Below, piece after piece: positions 44,501-56,750 of a stretch of DNA of 64,000 nucleotides. Source of the stretch: Dirofilaria immitis (taxonomy: Eukaryota > Nematoda > Chromadorea > Rhabditida > Onchocercidae); assembly GCA_024305405.1 (NCBI GenBank), contig JAKNDB010000103.1, positions 682,001-746,000 on the forward strand, in the 5' to 3' direction. The notes beneath the pieces were generated by a model. It worked only from the letters and a program-made list of their open reading frames with translations, did not search any database and had not been told where the DNA came from. Position 1 is the first letter of the stretch, and every line of letters begins with the position of its first letter. Position numbers and translations under genes: made by a program.

Positions 44501-47500
44501 GGCAACCTTGTCCGCTCGTTATGTTAAAATAACCGTTCACACATTTTTCGCATATTTTACCCTCAACATTCTCACGACATTCGCATTTTCCGGTAACATT
44601 ATCACAACGACCATCATCTACTGCACCAAAGGTATTACAGTGACAAAATTGACAACCGCTCTCCGTAAAATTGAAGTAGCTTGCTCTACACATGTCACAT
44701 TGCTTTCCAAATACTCCAGTTTTGCAAGCACACTAAAAAAGTTTTTGCAGTGTTTTTGGCTTTAATTTTGCTTGCATGAAGTGAAAATGAAACACAACTA
44801 TTTTTAGCTTATTACTGTTAATCACTGATTGATTCGTGGCATGCATCATTACAAGTATATCTTCTGAAAAAGAGTTTATGGTGCAAGTATGCAAGTTGTG
44901 AGATCATTCCTTTCTAGGAATGATAATTGGCCTATTCGTAAGTCAAACTACTAATTTTCTTAGGAGCGCAATATGTGATAATACTTTCTTGACTGGATTG
45001 AGACTACTGATTCCCGTCATGATTCTGCACCACTCTGCTATGGTAATTCACATAGCGGGAAGACAGACATTCAAGACAAATTCGCATCAATTTTCGACAA
45101 CTCAAGTTATTGAATATTCTACTTGAATTCGAAGTAGATAAAATTTTGCAAATATATTTTTAAATTATGAAAAAAGAACTTGGCCGGATGTTTCATCACA
45201 TTCACTGCTAAATGAACCGGTCATACTGCAATTACAAGGAGGGCACATGTTTTCAATGTCGCCGTGTCCATCCTGAAAATAAATTCTTGAGCTTCTCAAA
45301 GTCAAGACAAGACTTTTTCAGCTTTTAAGTCTTTCAAGTTTGGTCTTAGTATCCCACCATAATTACCTTACATCGATTGCACTGCATACCAACGTAATTA
45401 TCGTGACAATCACAAATGCCAGTTGATTTGTTGCATGTGGCCGAATGGGCACCTTTCGGGTGACATCCGCAAGGTCGACAAGACTTATCCCTCGAATTAC
45501 CCCAATGATTCTCCTTGCATTCTTCACAATGATCACCAGCTGTATTATAGATGCATTTCAAGCATTTCCCTGTTTCTCGATCACAGTTACCAATAGTCAT
45601 TGGATCGATGTTATCGTTACAATTACATAGTTCACAGGTACCATTTTTTGTTAGCGGATTCCCGAAGTAACCATCAGCACAACTATAAATAAAATCATCC
45701 CGTTTTTTTAGATTTATATTGAAAATGCTAATTAAATCTTTTGCAAATCTCACAGAATCACTTTGGATAAACGCTTATCAGTAAGAAATTATCTCATCAT
45801 AGTAATTATCAAAAATTTACATTTCGCATTTATTACCATCATAACCAAGTTCACAAGCCGTACAAACATACGCATCTTCACCATAAGATGCTGCACTTCC
45901 GACAACAAGCTGCGTCAGGCTACACTGTGTAGAATGACTATTTTCGATGGTTGGACAAGCACACGGATGGCACTGGCCAAGTTCGCTACCCAAGGATGGA
46001 TTTCCATAATGTCCAGGTAAACACTGATGGCATCGACGACCAGTAGTATTGTGCTAAAGTAATATGTAATTCATTTCTTAAATAATAAATAATAAAAAGA
46101 AGAAAATGGATAGGCAGAATTCAAATGGAACTTTGAATTGAAATGTGCTATCTCTGCTTTGCTACTCTTTATGTTGCATCAGAATAAATAAAGAAAATAG
46201 ATACGAAATAATGAAGCAAATGAGAAAAAAGATAATAACGAAACATAACATTGAAATCATTCGCATACAATTTGTTTGAAGATATGAATGAATGCCGAGA
46301 CAAGGGCAATATAATCAATTATCATGCCAAGTAAAATTAACAATCTTTTCTTCATCCAATAACAATTTCTATTTCAGAAATTTTCAATAAATAATTTATC
46401 ATACAAATTATGCTAAACTTTGTCTTCGTTTATAATTAATTAAGCTAAAATATTACTCACTTGACAATTGATACAGTCGCCCGTGAATGGATCACATTCA
46501 AACGAATGTTCTTCACAATTACATTTCTCGCAACGACCATTGAACAGCTGATTGTTTATCCTGCGATATCCGAGGATACAGCGCTGCAAAAATATCGTAT
46601 GTTCAACTTTCTAAAGGAAAGCATAATGCAAATAACAAATAGCTAACAATGGTATTTTACCAGAAATTCGTAAAATTTTTTCATTATGTGAATTACTTAC
46701 TTCACAACTGTTGCCTGCATAATATTCAGGACATTGGCATACTTCAACGCCACGCATCAGTGCAACAGATGCTTGGGATGATTTTTCTGCAACCTCGGTT
46801 ATATCATTAGATTCAATCGCTGTATCCAGCATCAATCCATAGATACTATAAAAAATAATGAAGACGTATCCTAAATAGTAATAAATTCAAGTTCATAAAT
46901 TTTTAGTTATTGAACGTTAGATTAAGCTGATTAAATTGACGCGTGACGTGTTACCTCGATTGTATTTGTCCTCTATTATACATGGCACGTATCATCATTG
47001 TATTGACATTAGCCAGGACATGCATCATTTCATTCTTGTCAACAAGTGTACGCATATGCGAATTATGCCATCCGTTACCTTCTTTCATAGGTATCTGAAT
47101 GCTAATATTTTCCCGCGGGAAGAAATTCTGTCGACTGTGATATTCCACTCTTATACCATTACCCTGAAAGCAAAATCTATTGAGGAAGATTTCAGATAAA
47201 GATAAATGAATGCAAAGTAAATATACATAAATATTAACTATATTTATGTATAACATCTTGATTGTAGTATGTGTATTTTTTGTTCTCACCTAACAATTCT
47301 CTCTATTTCTTTATACTCTTATATTATCCGAAGGAATTTTGAGAAAATTCTTGTAAATACCAGAAAAAATAAAATATGAAATCATTTATTTGAGCTAACC
47401 AACTTCCATAATAACATCAGCCATGGATATCTCTTCTCCGTCACCCATTGGCACAAAATACACATAGTATTGTAAATTTCCACCATAACTATTCAGCTGA

Positions 47501-50500
47501 AATTATGAAGTAAATTTCATCATCTACTATTAAATTTCACTTTCTCTAATATAATCTTATATTATAAGAGTATTTATATTTACTATAACTATCTAAATAT
47601 TTTCCTACCCTCACAAAATTTAAAAAGAAGGAATTAAGGCCTGATATTTATTTGTTATCAAGTACATTTAGTTTTCTTCATCAATGATACGGGACCATTA
47701 CGATATACAATATTCTGAACTTAACAAACTTCAAGGCGGATTCAATACAGAAGATAAGCATACTAGATTCCCATTAAATTCTTTCGGTGCCTTCCAATAA
47801 TACAATTCATTGCTTCTGTATTCACTGTTAGTATACATCAATACTTCATTTTCTGTCTTCGGTGCAACTAATTTTTCACCTGATAGATCTGTTAGCAACC
47901 AACCCTTATTGCTTCGTATCTACAAAATCAGACGTCTCATTTTATCTAGTGATAACTGTTGTAAACTTTTTATTAGATTAGAATCACATAATTAAATGGA
48001 AGAAGAATCAATAAGTTTCATGAAATATGACATTTGAAAGTTGCTATAAATACTGTCGAAACTTTTCAAATTCCAGTTGTAGCCTTAAGCAAAAACGAGG
48101 ATAAATATCTGCAGTTGCACATAGCAGTGTTAATACACTGACTAATTCATGATCCATAAAATCAAAAAAAAATGCAAGGAAAAAGTAAAGCTTCATATAC
48201 ATAAGAATTAATAAATGGAGACGTTTCCACTCTAATTACTCGTCAAAAGCCGGCGCAATATCGGAATATTAGAGATAAGTCATACCTCTCCCGATTCCAC
48301 TGCTTTTCATGACATTCTTGGCTAAGACCAAAACAGAAACAAGGCTGACAACCCTCTGGATTTTTCATATTCAGATTGATTGTACCTTTCTGCAAAATTT
48401 GTACAAATCTACATATACAAAATAGACTTGAATCATCGACCACTGACCACTAATTCCATTCTTGTATTCCAACTTGTGATAACAATTTGTGTTAGCTTCC
48501 AGACATAATAATAATATTGCAGAACAGTAAATTGGAACTTTCAAAATTTTTTCGAGCAAACTAATCAAAACGAAGCAATTTTTTTTTACTCAGTGCCGAA
48601 TTTTATAATTGATAATGTCAAATTGGATGATTTGATCCAGAAGCCTTATTCTCTATTTTTGAATTGGCCGGATTACAGGCCAGATGGCTAGCTGATTAAG
48701 ATGGAACTGTGATTTTAATTACTAATCAATTGGTTTTGGAACTAAAAAACGCTAGAAAATACGGAAAAGATTAAAAGCTGAAACTGACCCTGCATCGATC
48801 ACAATAAAGACCTTCTACATTTGGCTTGCAGATGCAATATTCCTCCTCACAAGTGTTAAAATTCAGAGAACCAGCCCGATTACAAGGACATGGTTCGCAT
48901 TCTGGATGATTCCGATATCCCGGTGCACAAACATCGCATCGACGCCCACCAAATCCCGGTTTGCAAATACAGTCACCCGGTTTCTGCAGGTGAACTTACT
49001 ATAACTTAAATTTAAATTCAAAATATATAGCTTGAGCTCAAAACTTCTGCCAACAATGGAATGAACTACTATTATTTATTATCATTCGACAAGTTGCTAT
49101 TATTAACTTACCTGATCACCATATGCACTGGTCTCATCTCGAACGCAATTATTATGCTCAGAACCGATCGGATCACAATCACAAGGTCGGCATGCATCTT
49201 CTCGATAATGAGTGATACCTAAAGGTCGAAAGTATGTCCATTTGCAGCGTTCACAATTTATTCCATCAGTGTTATGCTAAAATAAAGAAGATATTCAAGG
49301 AAATATCACTAATATCGATGATTAAATTATTGAAATAAAAATGCCAAAATGATAAATGACTTACTTTACAAGCGATACATCTTCCACCACCTTCGAAGAT
49401 TCCTTCTGGTGTAACGCTTAAACCTAATCGTTCTACTTCTTCATCATACTCACAACGAGTCGCGTGATTAAAGCACTGACAAGCTGAATTAATAGAGAAA
49501 TTAAGAATTTTACTAGATTTGGCTTTTGAATACAAATATAAATTGAAACTTACGTTGACAAACGTTAGGACGGGATTGCGTCCCTTGACGCCATGGAAGT
49601 TGGTTGAACAGTGGACAGCATTTACTGCATGATTCGCCACACGTATTATGACGACATTCACAACGTGATTGCTAGAAGTAAAGATGAAACTGGTTACGAC
49701 TTAAAACTAATAAGGCCTAATCAAAAACTGGTAAAAGTTGAACTCATGAAGAATAGCAATCATCTCTACTGATTAAATTCTCTAAGATGTGATTCGGCCC
49801 ATTTTTTCATTTTTTTTTTACAATATTTTTAATTTAACAATTGAGCAGTTTGATAGTTTTAATTTAATTCAATTTTGATTAATAACTTCAATCAATGCAT
49901 TAGCTAATGATTGTACAAAGGTCACGTTGGAAGCGGTGAATTATAAGAAAGTATGAACGAAAGGATTACTCCGGTGACTGGATCAGGTGGACAACTTTCT
50001 GCATGTCCATGACAAATACATTGACCACCGATACTGATATCCTTGATGGCATAAAAATAACGCCTTGTAACTGACAAATCCAATCTGTTGCTTTTATCAC
50101 GCCGATTAATGATCATTAAATCGGCATTTAACGTACGTAAACTCATCAAGCGAAGCCGTACATAACGAGCTCGAGTAAACTGCTGAAGTGATTTGCTTTT
50201 CAACATTTAGTCTAATTCATTTAAAAAGCATTAATCAACTATAAAAATATCCGTTTTCAATGAACTTCAATTAATTTCGAAATAGAGGCACAATTACCTG
50301 TAAGGTTTCGGACGCAGCTTCAGCGGTTGGTCGTCCATTTACGAGCGATGTATAAATCTCGCCATTTTCTAGCGGATCAAGTTTTGAATAATATGATGTA
50401 CATATTACCTACAATTTTGAAAAAGTTGTACTTTAAAATCAGATAGATCAGGATTCCAAACAAAAATTTAATAATTTAATGAATCAGGATTTAAATTTAT

Positions 50501-51754
50501 AAATAACAAGATTAATTCACAAATTGTTTACTAAAAAATTTAAATGAAATTTATCCTTATTATCCTCACTTGGTTTAAATAATTCTAACTCTCGAACTAA
50601 ACCTCATCGTCTCGTGTAAATCGCGGTACACCAGTGATTGCTGGTACGTTGAATTGTCGCAAACATTCTGCATCACTGACTGCATAATACTGCCAAGGTT
50701 GATAACTAACGCCATCAAGTGATTTCTCTAATACCCAAGTTCCAGGTCGAGGTGCAATTGCACTTTTCACAATTACATAAGCCACTTGGTATTCCTTTAA
50801 ATTAACTTTTCTCTTGTCTTTTTCAGCTAATTTGATTTTCATTAAGTGACCGGTTTCAGAAATTATTCCCTCTAAGCATTGAATTTTTCGGAAAGTTTTG
50901 CAGGAAAGCAAAATCTTTAATGACATGGCATTAAATTTTAATTTCAAATTATATTCATAATTTCTATATATAGCACTCATAAAGGATCATCAAGGTAGAT
51001 GATGAAATCAAATCATACCTGTCGTAGATCAATGGTTATATTGACCTGCTCATAATCAAGCCCATTAGCCAATGATGGACTTTGCCACCAGCGTCGAGTA
51101 CCATCAATTGCAAATTCAATTGGATGACGCTTTCTAACATCGTTTGCATCACATACATCACACTGAGGTTGTCTACAGATAATTTCAGACAATTTATTCA
51201 AATAAAATATAGAAATTCAATAAATAAAACTTGGAAAAGGTAACGAGAAGATACTAAAATTAGTAAGGAATTTTTTCAATATTTCTTGCATATTCTCGCA
51301 CCACCAACTATTAAAAGATATTCTTTGATCATTGCAGTAAATTTAATACACATCAAAAGCCAAAATTTTCCTTTTTAAATACGAGGATTTTATATTTCAT
51401 AAAATTGAACCTGTTGAAAACATGCTCCACTAATTTGCAATAAATTTCACGATGATGCTGACCACAAGTAGCATCCGCATAAATGAGTGCATTTGTCGCC
51501 AAATTGAAAATTGTCGGGAAGAGACCATGCTCTATACAATTCTCGACATTAAAAGATATTGAGAGAGAAAAAGGCTTAATTCAAGAAGGGAAAATGTGGC
51601 ATTTTTCAACAAATATTTCTATAAATCCAAACACAAAACATTCATTTATTTGGAAGTAAAGTAAGTGCAATAGCAATAAATAGTCATGAACTTACGTCCT
51701 TCCACAACAGCAAATTCCTGATAATTGTCATATTCTTGTTCTGTTGTCGTGATA
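29910..51754 (-). CDS. lam-3: Laminin alpha chain (alpha-1/2 type)
   Basis: Basement-membrane trimer subunit that polymerises through its N-terminal LN domain and binds cell receptors through C-terminal G domains. A 22-kb gene of more than 35 exons. Order on the minus strand: LN (51754-49970), EGF-like LE repeats, first L4, LE repeats, second L4, LE repeats, coiled coil (about 41000-38350), LG1-LG3 (38090-34320), an acidic/threonine-rich linker (33800-32700), LG4 and LG5 (32590-29910), ending PDSCPFLN and TGA. Two L4 domains make it alpha-1/2-like, matching LAM-3 and not EPI-1. The exon with the signal peptide was not found; the first exon I can place is 51754-51696. Frame breaks occur (for example near 36602 in LG2, probably the A7/T7 run at about 30510 in LG5). 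Chain identity is secure; exact borders of many exons are not. Confidence 0.92.
31755..32182 (-). repeat. Identical 31-base segment in two adjacent lam-3 introns
   Basis: Positions 31755-31785 and 32152-32182 are identical over 31 bases (starts GAATAATTCAATTATTTC on +). On the minus strand both lie at the 3' end of an intron, just before an LG4 exon. One copy reads directly into the acceptor TTATTCAG, the other is followed by TTCTTACAG. Confidence 0.9.
32700..33800 (-). other. lam-3: lam-3: linker between LG3 and LG4
   Basis: Two exons: about 33800-33600 ([18 protein letters not shown]) and 32985-32735 ([39 protein letters not shown]). The linker is hydrophilic, rich in Thr, Asp and Glu, with a short poly-Asp run. 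In vertebrate laminins this hinge separates the integrin-binding LG1-3 from the LG4-5 pair. Confidence 0.72.
34320..38090 (-). other. lam-3: lam-3: LG1-LG3 domains
   Basis: LG1: 38090-37690 and 37595-37255 ([33 protein letters not shown]). LG2: 37170-35725 ([66 protein letters not shown]). LG3: 35565-34320 ([58 protein letters not shown]). LG1-3 bind integrins. Within LG2 the frame breaks near 36602, where one T appears to be missing. Confidence 0.87.
38345..41080 (-). other. lam-3: lam-3: coiled-coil region (domains II/I)
   Basis: Exons at about 41000-40690, 40660-40500, 40270-39970, 39770-39600, 39460-39130, 39000-38810 and 38520-38345. The translation is rich in Glu, Lys, Ala, Leu and Ile in heptad spacing, without prolines (for example [20 protein letters not shown] and [18 protein letters not shown]). 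This part winds with the beta and gamma chains to form the trimer. Single-base errors make several borders uncertain. Confidence 0.8.
41080..42239 (-). other. lam-3: lam-3: third block of LE repeats
   Basis: Starts with [15 protein letters not shown] and ends with [17 protein letters not shown] and [19 protein letters not shown], where the helical part begins. CxxxC followed by heptads is the usual entry into the laminin coiled coil. Confidence 0.87.
42240..43290 (-). other. lam-3: lam-3: second L4 domain
   Basis: Pieces at 43205-43085 ([25 protein letters not shown]), 42835-42680 ([14 protein letters not shown]), 42555-42355 ([38 protein letters not shown]) and the following exon starting ISEISIDVA at about 42238. 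Having two L4 domains separates alpha-1/2-like laminins from the alpha-3/5-like type. Confidence 0.82.
43387..46585 (-). other. lam-3: lam-3: second block of LE repeats
   Basis: A long rod of LE repeats. Examples on the minus strand: [20 protein letters not shown] (46585-46465), [11 protein letters not shown] and [11 protein letters not shown] (46055-45820), [12 protein letters not shown] (44065-43862), [15 protein letters not shown] (43793-43622). There is about one exon per one to two repeats. The block ends at [14 protein letters not shown], leading into the second L4. Confidence 0.87.
46600..47930 (-). other. lam-3: lam-3: first L4 (laminin IV) domain
   Basis: Pieces at about 47930-47760 ([28 protein letters not shown]), 47500-47395 ([13 protein letters not shown]), 47165-46955 ([25 protein letters not shown]) and 46845-46700 ([20 protein letters not shown]). 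The WLLTDL, YYWKAP and GGxLxY strings and the closing VCQCPxxYxGxSCE are standard for L4, a globular insert inside an LE repeat. Confidence 0.85.
48286..49671 (-). other. lam-3: lam-3: first block of LE (EGF-like) repeats
   Basis: Exons 49671-49554, 49483-49375, 49276-49112, 48983-48789 and 48389-48286. Regular eight-cysteine LE spacing is visible: [76 protein letters not shown]. The block ends at [15 protein letters not shown], the half LE that opens the first L4. The splice phase to the next exon I recognise (about 47920) does not match, so either a small exon between is missed or one base is lost. Confidence 0.88.
49970..51754 (-). other. lam-3: lam-3: LN (domain VI) exons
   Basis: Exons 51754-51696, 51531-51411, 51172-51019, 50794-50603, 50408-50298 and 50182-49970. 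Key residues read [104 protein letters not shown] and [16 protein letters not shown]. All are hallmarks of the laminin alpha LN domain, which drives network self-assembly. Phases join cleanly through the whole set. The last exon leads into the first LE repeat ([14 protein letters not shown]). Confidence 0.92.
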
Positions 51755-52334
51755 CTATCAAAGTAAAGTGTTAAATGATACTGATCGTAAGAAATTTCGG
51801 CAAAAGGCCAAAGAGCCCATTACCTTGTCCTATTTGAAACTGATACTATTATGAATTTCCAGAATGCAATTTGTTGAATTGAATATGCAATAACTATAAC
51901 AAATGAATTTCATTTCTTACTAAATCTTCTTCTCTATTATAATTCCTGTAATATTCTCGAGATGGAGTAAAATTAATTAATAATAAATATTAGAAATAAA
52001 TTAAAGATGAAGATTAAAGTGTACTTTGATAAACATTTATTTTGTTAATCAAAGAAATGATCATTTTTTGTTAATAAACAATGATAGCCCAAGCTTATTG
52101 AGTGAATAAATTTTTTAAGGAGCAAAATTGAATAAATTTCATAAAAGAAGAAGAAGAAAAAAAATGAAATGAAGGAATGATAGGTAGATAGGCTATATTG
52201 TATGTTGTAAAGCAATATACCATTTATCATCAAATTGTGTGCATCGTTGTTGATCTGATCGCAACAAAGAAAGACATTAAATATACATCGATGAAACGTG
52301 GCACTACTACTATTGCTATTACTACTATTGCTAT

Positions 52335-52411
<77 letters not shown>

Positions 52412-54451
52412 TTACTACCCCAAGAAAGGTATTCTATCATTGCAATATGTATAATAATAATATTAATAGTAATAATCTCAATCAATGTTCAATATTCATT
52501 TGCTATTATGAAAATTGAAATTTATGACTATTCTAAGAATGGCTGTTGCAAAATATATGTGTTAATAATTAAATGGCATCATGTATATACGATAGTTTGA
52601 CTAAAGCGGAACGGTATCATCTGCAATGATTCATGATACGATTGTTGATTGCAATTCATTCTGTTTATTCATCTATTTTGATTTTAGTCGCACCACGAAC
52701 GATCCTAATTGCAATCTTTCCTCATGATGATTCATATGAGAGATAGATCAAGTAAACATAGCCATATATATTATTGTCATTTGGAAAAAGAAACAAAAAG
52801 TCTTAACATTTGAGAGGATTCATTAGAAGTATTAAATAAAATATGGTTTTGAATGACTTCTGTTTCCTAAATATTTCAATTCTTTGAGAGATTGACAAAT
52901 TGACAATTTGATTTGACAGTGATCATTTTGATATGCGTAGTATAATCCTTTGATATGAATAAAAGAGTTCGGTATTTTAGAGATGTTTAGAGAAAAACAA
53001 CGATACTTTCAAAATTTACCGTGTAAAAGTGTGCTGGAAAGTAAAGAAAAAGGAATAGTGATAAAAAGTATGGGAAATAAAAATTTGAAATGAAGTACGA
53101 ATTTAAAATGATGAATGACAAATTTAAATAGTACTGATCAAATATAAGTGACAAGAAGCAGTTGAGACAATTAATTGTGAAAAATGATTATCTGTGCTGC
53201 AATCGATCAACTGCCGATAATCATTTTTGATTGGTCTTTGGAAGAGTAAAAGATGTATCGCTTCGCCAAACAAAAAAAAAAAAGAAATACGATTATATTG
53301 TCAATGACTAATTGAATGAGACATTCGGGTATTACACAACATTGTCATCGATCGACATACTGATTATTGTTGTAAAAATTCGTGTTTGGAGGAGAATTTC
53401 GTCGAACGATTTATTGAAAATTCGTTAATATAATCCAATTCAGCATGAATGATACAGGATATTGAAGGTATGTATTGGGTGTAAAGTTGTGCGTACAAGT
53501 GGAAAATGACATATAATTTTATATTACAGCGATTACTTATAGTTAAAGTGCAATAAGTGAACAATTGCTACAGCACAAATGCTATTTATAGATGGCATTG
53601 GAAGAAACAAACAGACGACCCAAGAGACATTACACATACGATCCATTTCATAATATAACAAGATGAAGGAGAAGGTCCTCGAAGTAATTCTCTATCGAAA
53701 GGATGAGATGTGTAATGGAAAGGTACAGATACCGCTTCGCGAAATATTTATTCAAGTAACTATTCCATAAAAACTCAACAACAGACGGCGTAATCATCTA
53801 GTTGTGGATACCTATTGCTTATGTGTTCACTTTTTCTTACTTTTCGGCCTTACTAATTGATAGATATACGTACATTAAATCTAATTTATTCTTCAAATAA
53901 CAATTTCCTACTGATCATTAATCCCCAGATATGCTTAATCAAAATGCAAAAAAAAAATGACAAAGTTCATTAGTCTATGATTATATTTATTTGTAAAGCA
54001 GTGTGTCAAATTAATGGTAATCGTTATTAAACGGAATGCAGCTATTTAGGCTATCCGAATCTCATCAACTATTATTCGGTAAACTTTTTTGCTTCATTTT
54101 TAATCGCTCTCTGTTTTATGAATATAATGGTATAAATTTATTCAAATATTTTGCTGAAACTTAGTCCTGAAGCATAGCTATTTCAACAATTACGTACTTG
54201 CAGCTTAAGCTTATTGAGAGAAACAAAAATGTAAATACATGGAACAAAGATATACAAAATGATAAATGAATAAATGAACAACAAACAAACAGATAATTTG
54301 AGAATATTCGCAACGAGATAAAAACTGTTCTTTGAAGCATATTATTTGAAAAGATCCAAAAGAAATTTGGACTTTGAAATGCAACCGAATTTCAAAACCT
54401 CAAACTATTGTGTAACTAAACTGAATGAAAAGCATTCATCGGATGATCTTT
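51755..54451. other. Region between lam-3 and exo-3
   Basis: No protein gene recognised. It must contain the lam-3 promoter, first exon and signal-peptide exon, which I could not identify; a minus-strand ATG at about 51818 has only a short, unremarkable frame. A trinucleotide repeat sits at 52302-52418. The remainder is AT-rich, with no conserved motif seen. Confidence 0.55.
52302..52418. repeat. (ACT)n trinucleotide microsatellite
   Basis: Roughly thirty-nine ACT units with a few ATT and GCT interruptions near the left end. It makes false poly-Thr, poly-Leu and poly-Ser frames. It lies about 0.5 kb upstream of the first lam-3 exon I can place. Confidence 0.95.
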
Positions 54452-56216
54452 TCATAGTTCCATTGTAAAAAGTATGGGACAGTGATCACTTCCCTTAATT
54501 GAATGCAAAATATCACAGTCCTTTACTTTATTCATAATCCGTTCACTAACCACAAAATAATCGAGCCTGAAAATCAGAGATTTTTGCAGGATTTCAAATA
54601 CATCATTCTCAAGATCAGCCCCAAGTTTACCGACATGATAGAATACAGAAATACCCGTGTTTTAGGAAAAATAAGCTAAAACAAGTACAACGAAAAAGAT
54701 ACACCTCCAACCGACATTCTTCTCCCTTGCATTGTGCATATTTGACCAAAAAGTATAAGCACCTTTTTTTCAGGATTCAATCTACGAAAGACGTCTACGA
54801 ACCCTATAATGAAGAATTCGCAATATGAAAAATAATTAAAAACTCCACAGAAAATTGAAGAACTTATTTTTTGCAGTTTATTTTTGCAGATTATTTTTGC
54901 AGTTTATAGTAACCCTAATTTTGAAAAAAACTATCATTACATTATTATTCAATATTAAGACAATAAATACCAGCATCAAGCAATCGAGTAAAATCATTCC
55001 GTTCCTGATCTGTGAATCCAGCTGTCTTGTTATAGTTGCTTTTGGATTCGCCAAGTCTAAATGTAAAACATTAATATAAGTGAAAATATTAATATTAATG
55101 AATAATATTCGCTACCACTTCTGTATTATTGAAAATTTTTGAATTACCTACCAATTTCCTGATGCGCAACGTTTAGGTCACCTACATACACAACAGGTTT
55201 ATTTGAATCCAGTTTTTTAATAAAATTGAAGTAGTAGTCATCCCAAACTTTCCGCTTGTCGAGATTTACCAAACCACGTCCACTATTCGGAACATAGGCG
55301 TTAATAAGATAGTAATTTTCATATTCAGCAACAATAATTCGTCCTTTACCATTTCCATCCACATCAGATTTCGCTTTGTCATCAAAAGTATATTTTACCT
55401 AAAAACAATATGTACGAAAAAATTAATAACAAGTAAGAAAATTATGGATAGTAGGATCCATTTTTTTAATTTTTGTAAAACGAATTTGAAATCCTTACCT
55501 TTATTGGCTTTTCTTTCGTGAGCAATAATACACCGCCATGTCCTGATTTTTCTGAAGTATTTAGGAAGCAATGGTAACCACTTTGCAACTCACTTGGAAC
55601 TTCCGCACATTTCGTTTCTTGCAGAGCAACAATATCTGGATTTTCTTTAACCAAAATTGAATGTCCATCCTTCTAAAGATGGACAAATTTAAAAAGATAA
55701 CAAAGTAAATTTTTCTAAACAGCAACTGCATTTTTCTATTAATAACAATGAAATTAAATTAAATGATAAGATTGCAAATACCAGGTATGAACAACTAATT
55801 GTCTGAGGCATTTCTGAAAATTCCGGAAGGAAAAATTAGATTAATAAAGCATTTCAAAATTGAACTGACCTTTATCCATGCCTTGAGACCAGCAACATTC
55901 CAGCTGATAATTTTGATTTCTCCACCATCCTTTTCAATTTTCCTTTTTTTTCCTTCATTACATAATCTTTACTTCCAATCTTTTCTCGTCCATCGTTCTC
56001 TTTCTTTCCAGAGCTTGTCATATCGTCCACATCTGCCTTATCATTGTTATCACTTTTAGATGCTTCTTCCTTATCACCTCTCTTTCTCTTTTTATTCTCC
56101 CGTACTTTCCAGACATTCTGCAAACAATCGATGCGTTTAGGCAGTGGCATCTTACTCGACGAGCTGACATAGAAGTTACGTCGTGTCATTAACAGGAAAT
56201 GCAGAACTAGGATCAT
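54452..56216 (-). CDS. exo-3: AP endonuclease, exonuclease III family (APE1-like)
   Basis: Base-excision repair nuclease that nicks DNA 5' to abasic sites. Minus-strand exons: 56216-55870, 55672-55499, 55398-55152, 55056-54971, 54803-54705, 54566-54452. Conserved blocks: IISWNVAGLKAWI, DIVALQETKCAEVP (metal-binding Glu), GYHCFLNTS, GHGGVLLL, NAYVPNSGRG, WDDYYFNFIKKLD, VVYVGDLNVAHQEI (catalytic Asp and Asn), AGFTDQER, FVDVFRRLNP, NVGWRLDYFVVSE and KGSDHCPI (catalytic His). A lysine/acid-rich N-terminal tail of about 90 residues probably carries the nuclear signal. Start: the first ATG at 56216 gives a hydrophobic lead; 56189 (MTRRNF) is equally possible. Each of three exons lacks one base in an A run (55944-55951, 55040-55043, 54764-54770). 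About 356 residues when mended. Confidence 0.92.
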
Positions 56217-56750
56217 CTAGCAGTTTCTACATTTTTATAGCCGAGTTTCAGAAATAAAGATAGGAAAAACTAACTGCTACCCCTCCGCAAAAAGGCAAGA
56301 CAGAATATTTGTAACCAAGTAGGCTTATTCAAGATGTCTTACCTACGTATCCTACGCCTTAATTCGCCTTGGCGATCCGAATCTAAGCCCATTTAGAAGA
56401 GACGTCACAGTTGTTTTAGAAAGATCCCGCAATCCTGGGTGTCAGGTAGACCGTGGGATAGACCGTGGCTATTGGATTTTTCATTGAATTCATTAATGCA
56501 TTGCTTCTTCTGAAGATTTTTTTGACTGTTTGCCTAGCAACCTGTTTGAGTCACCTCGTTAATATGATTTTTCGTAATATTTTATAAATATAGTTATAAA
56601 ACCTTCGAGACTTTGGGACTGTCATGGCACTACGTTGCCGGAGAAAGTGGAAGCAGGAATAGATGCGGTGAAAAGAATTAAATCCGGATTACTTTGTTGT
56701 AAAAGAATCTTTCGTAATTGGTAATCAAGCAGAAAATGTGTGTATTTCAG
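56217..56750. promoter_or_regulatory. Divergent intergenic region exo-3 / wve-1
   Basis: About 535 bases separate two head-to-head starts, so it likely holds both promoters. No TATA box in a telling position was seen. TTTCAG directly before the wve-1 ATG at 56751 is an acceptor, so wve-1 probably has a 5' exon or spliced leader. Inference from arrangement only. Confidence 0.45.

Noticed and set aside
44487..45126. Plus-strand open frames inside lam-3
   Set aside because: They are antisense to LE-repeat exons or lie in an intron; the minus-strand cysteine pattern explains the sequence.
29910..51754. Assignment of the laminin to epi-1 (alpha-3/5 type)
   Set aside because: Two L4 domains, the alpha-1/2-like LN sequence and the chromosome I neighbours favour lam-3.
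52045..52600. Open frames rich in Ser, Thr or Leu on both strands
   Set aside because: Products of the ACT repeat at 52302-52418; no start context, splice sites or family motif.
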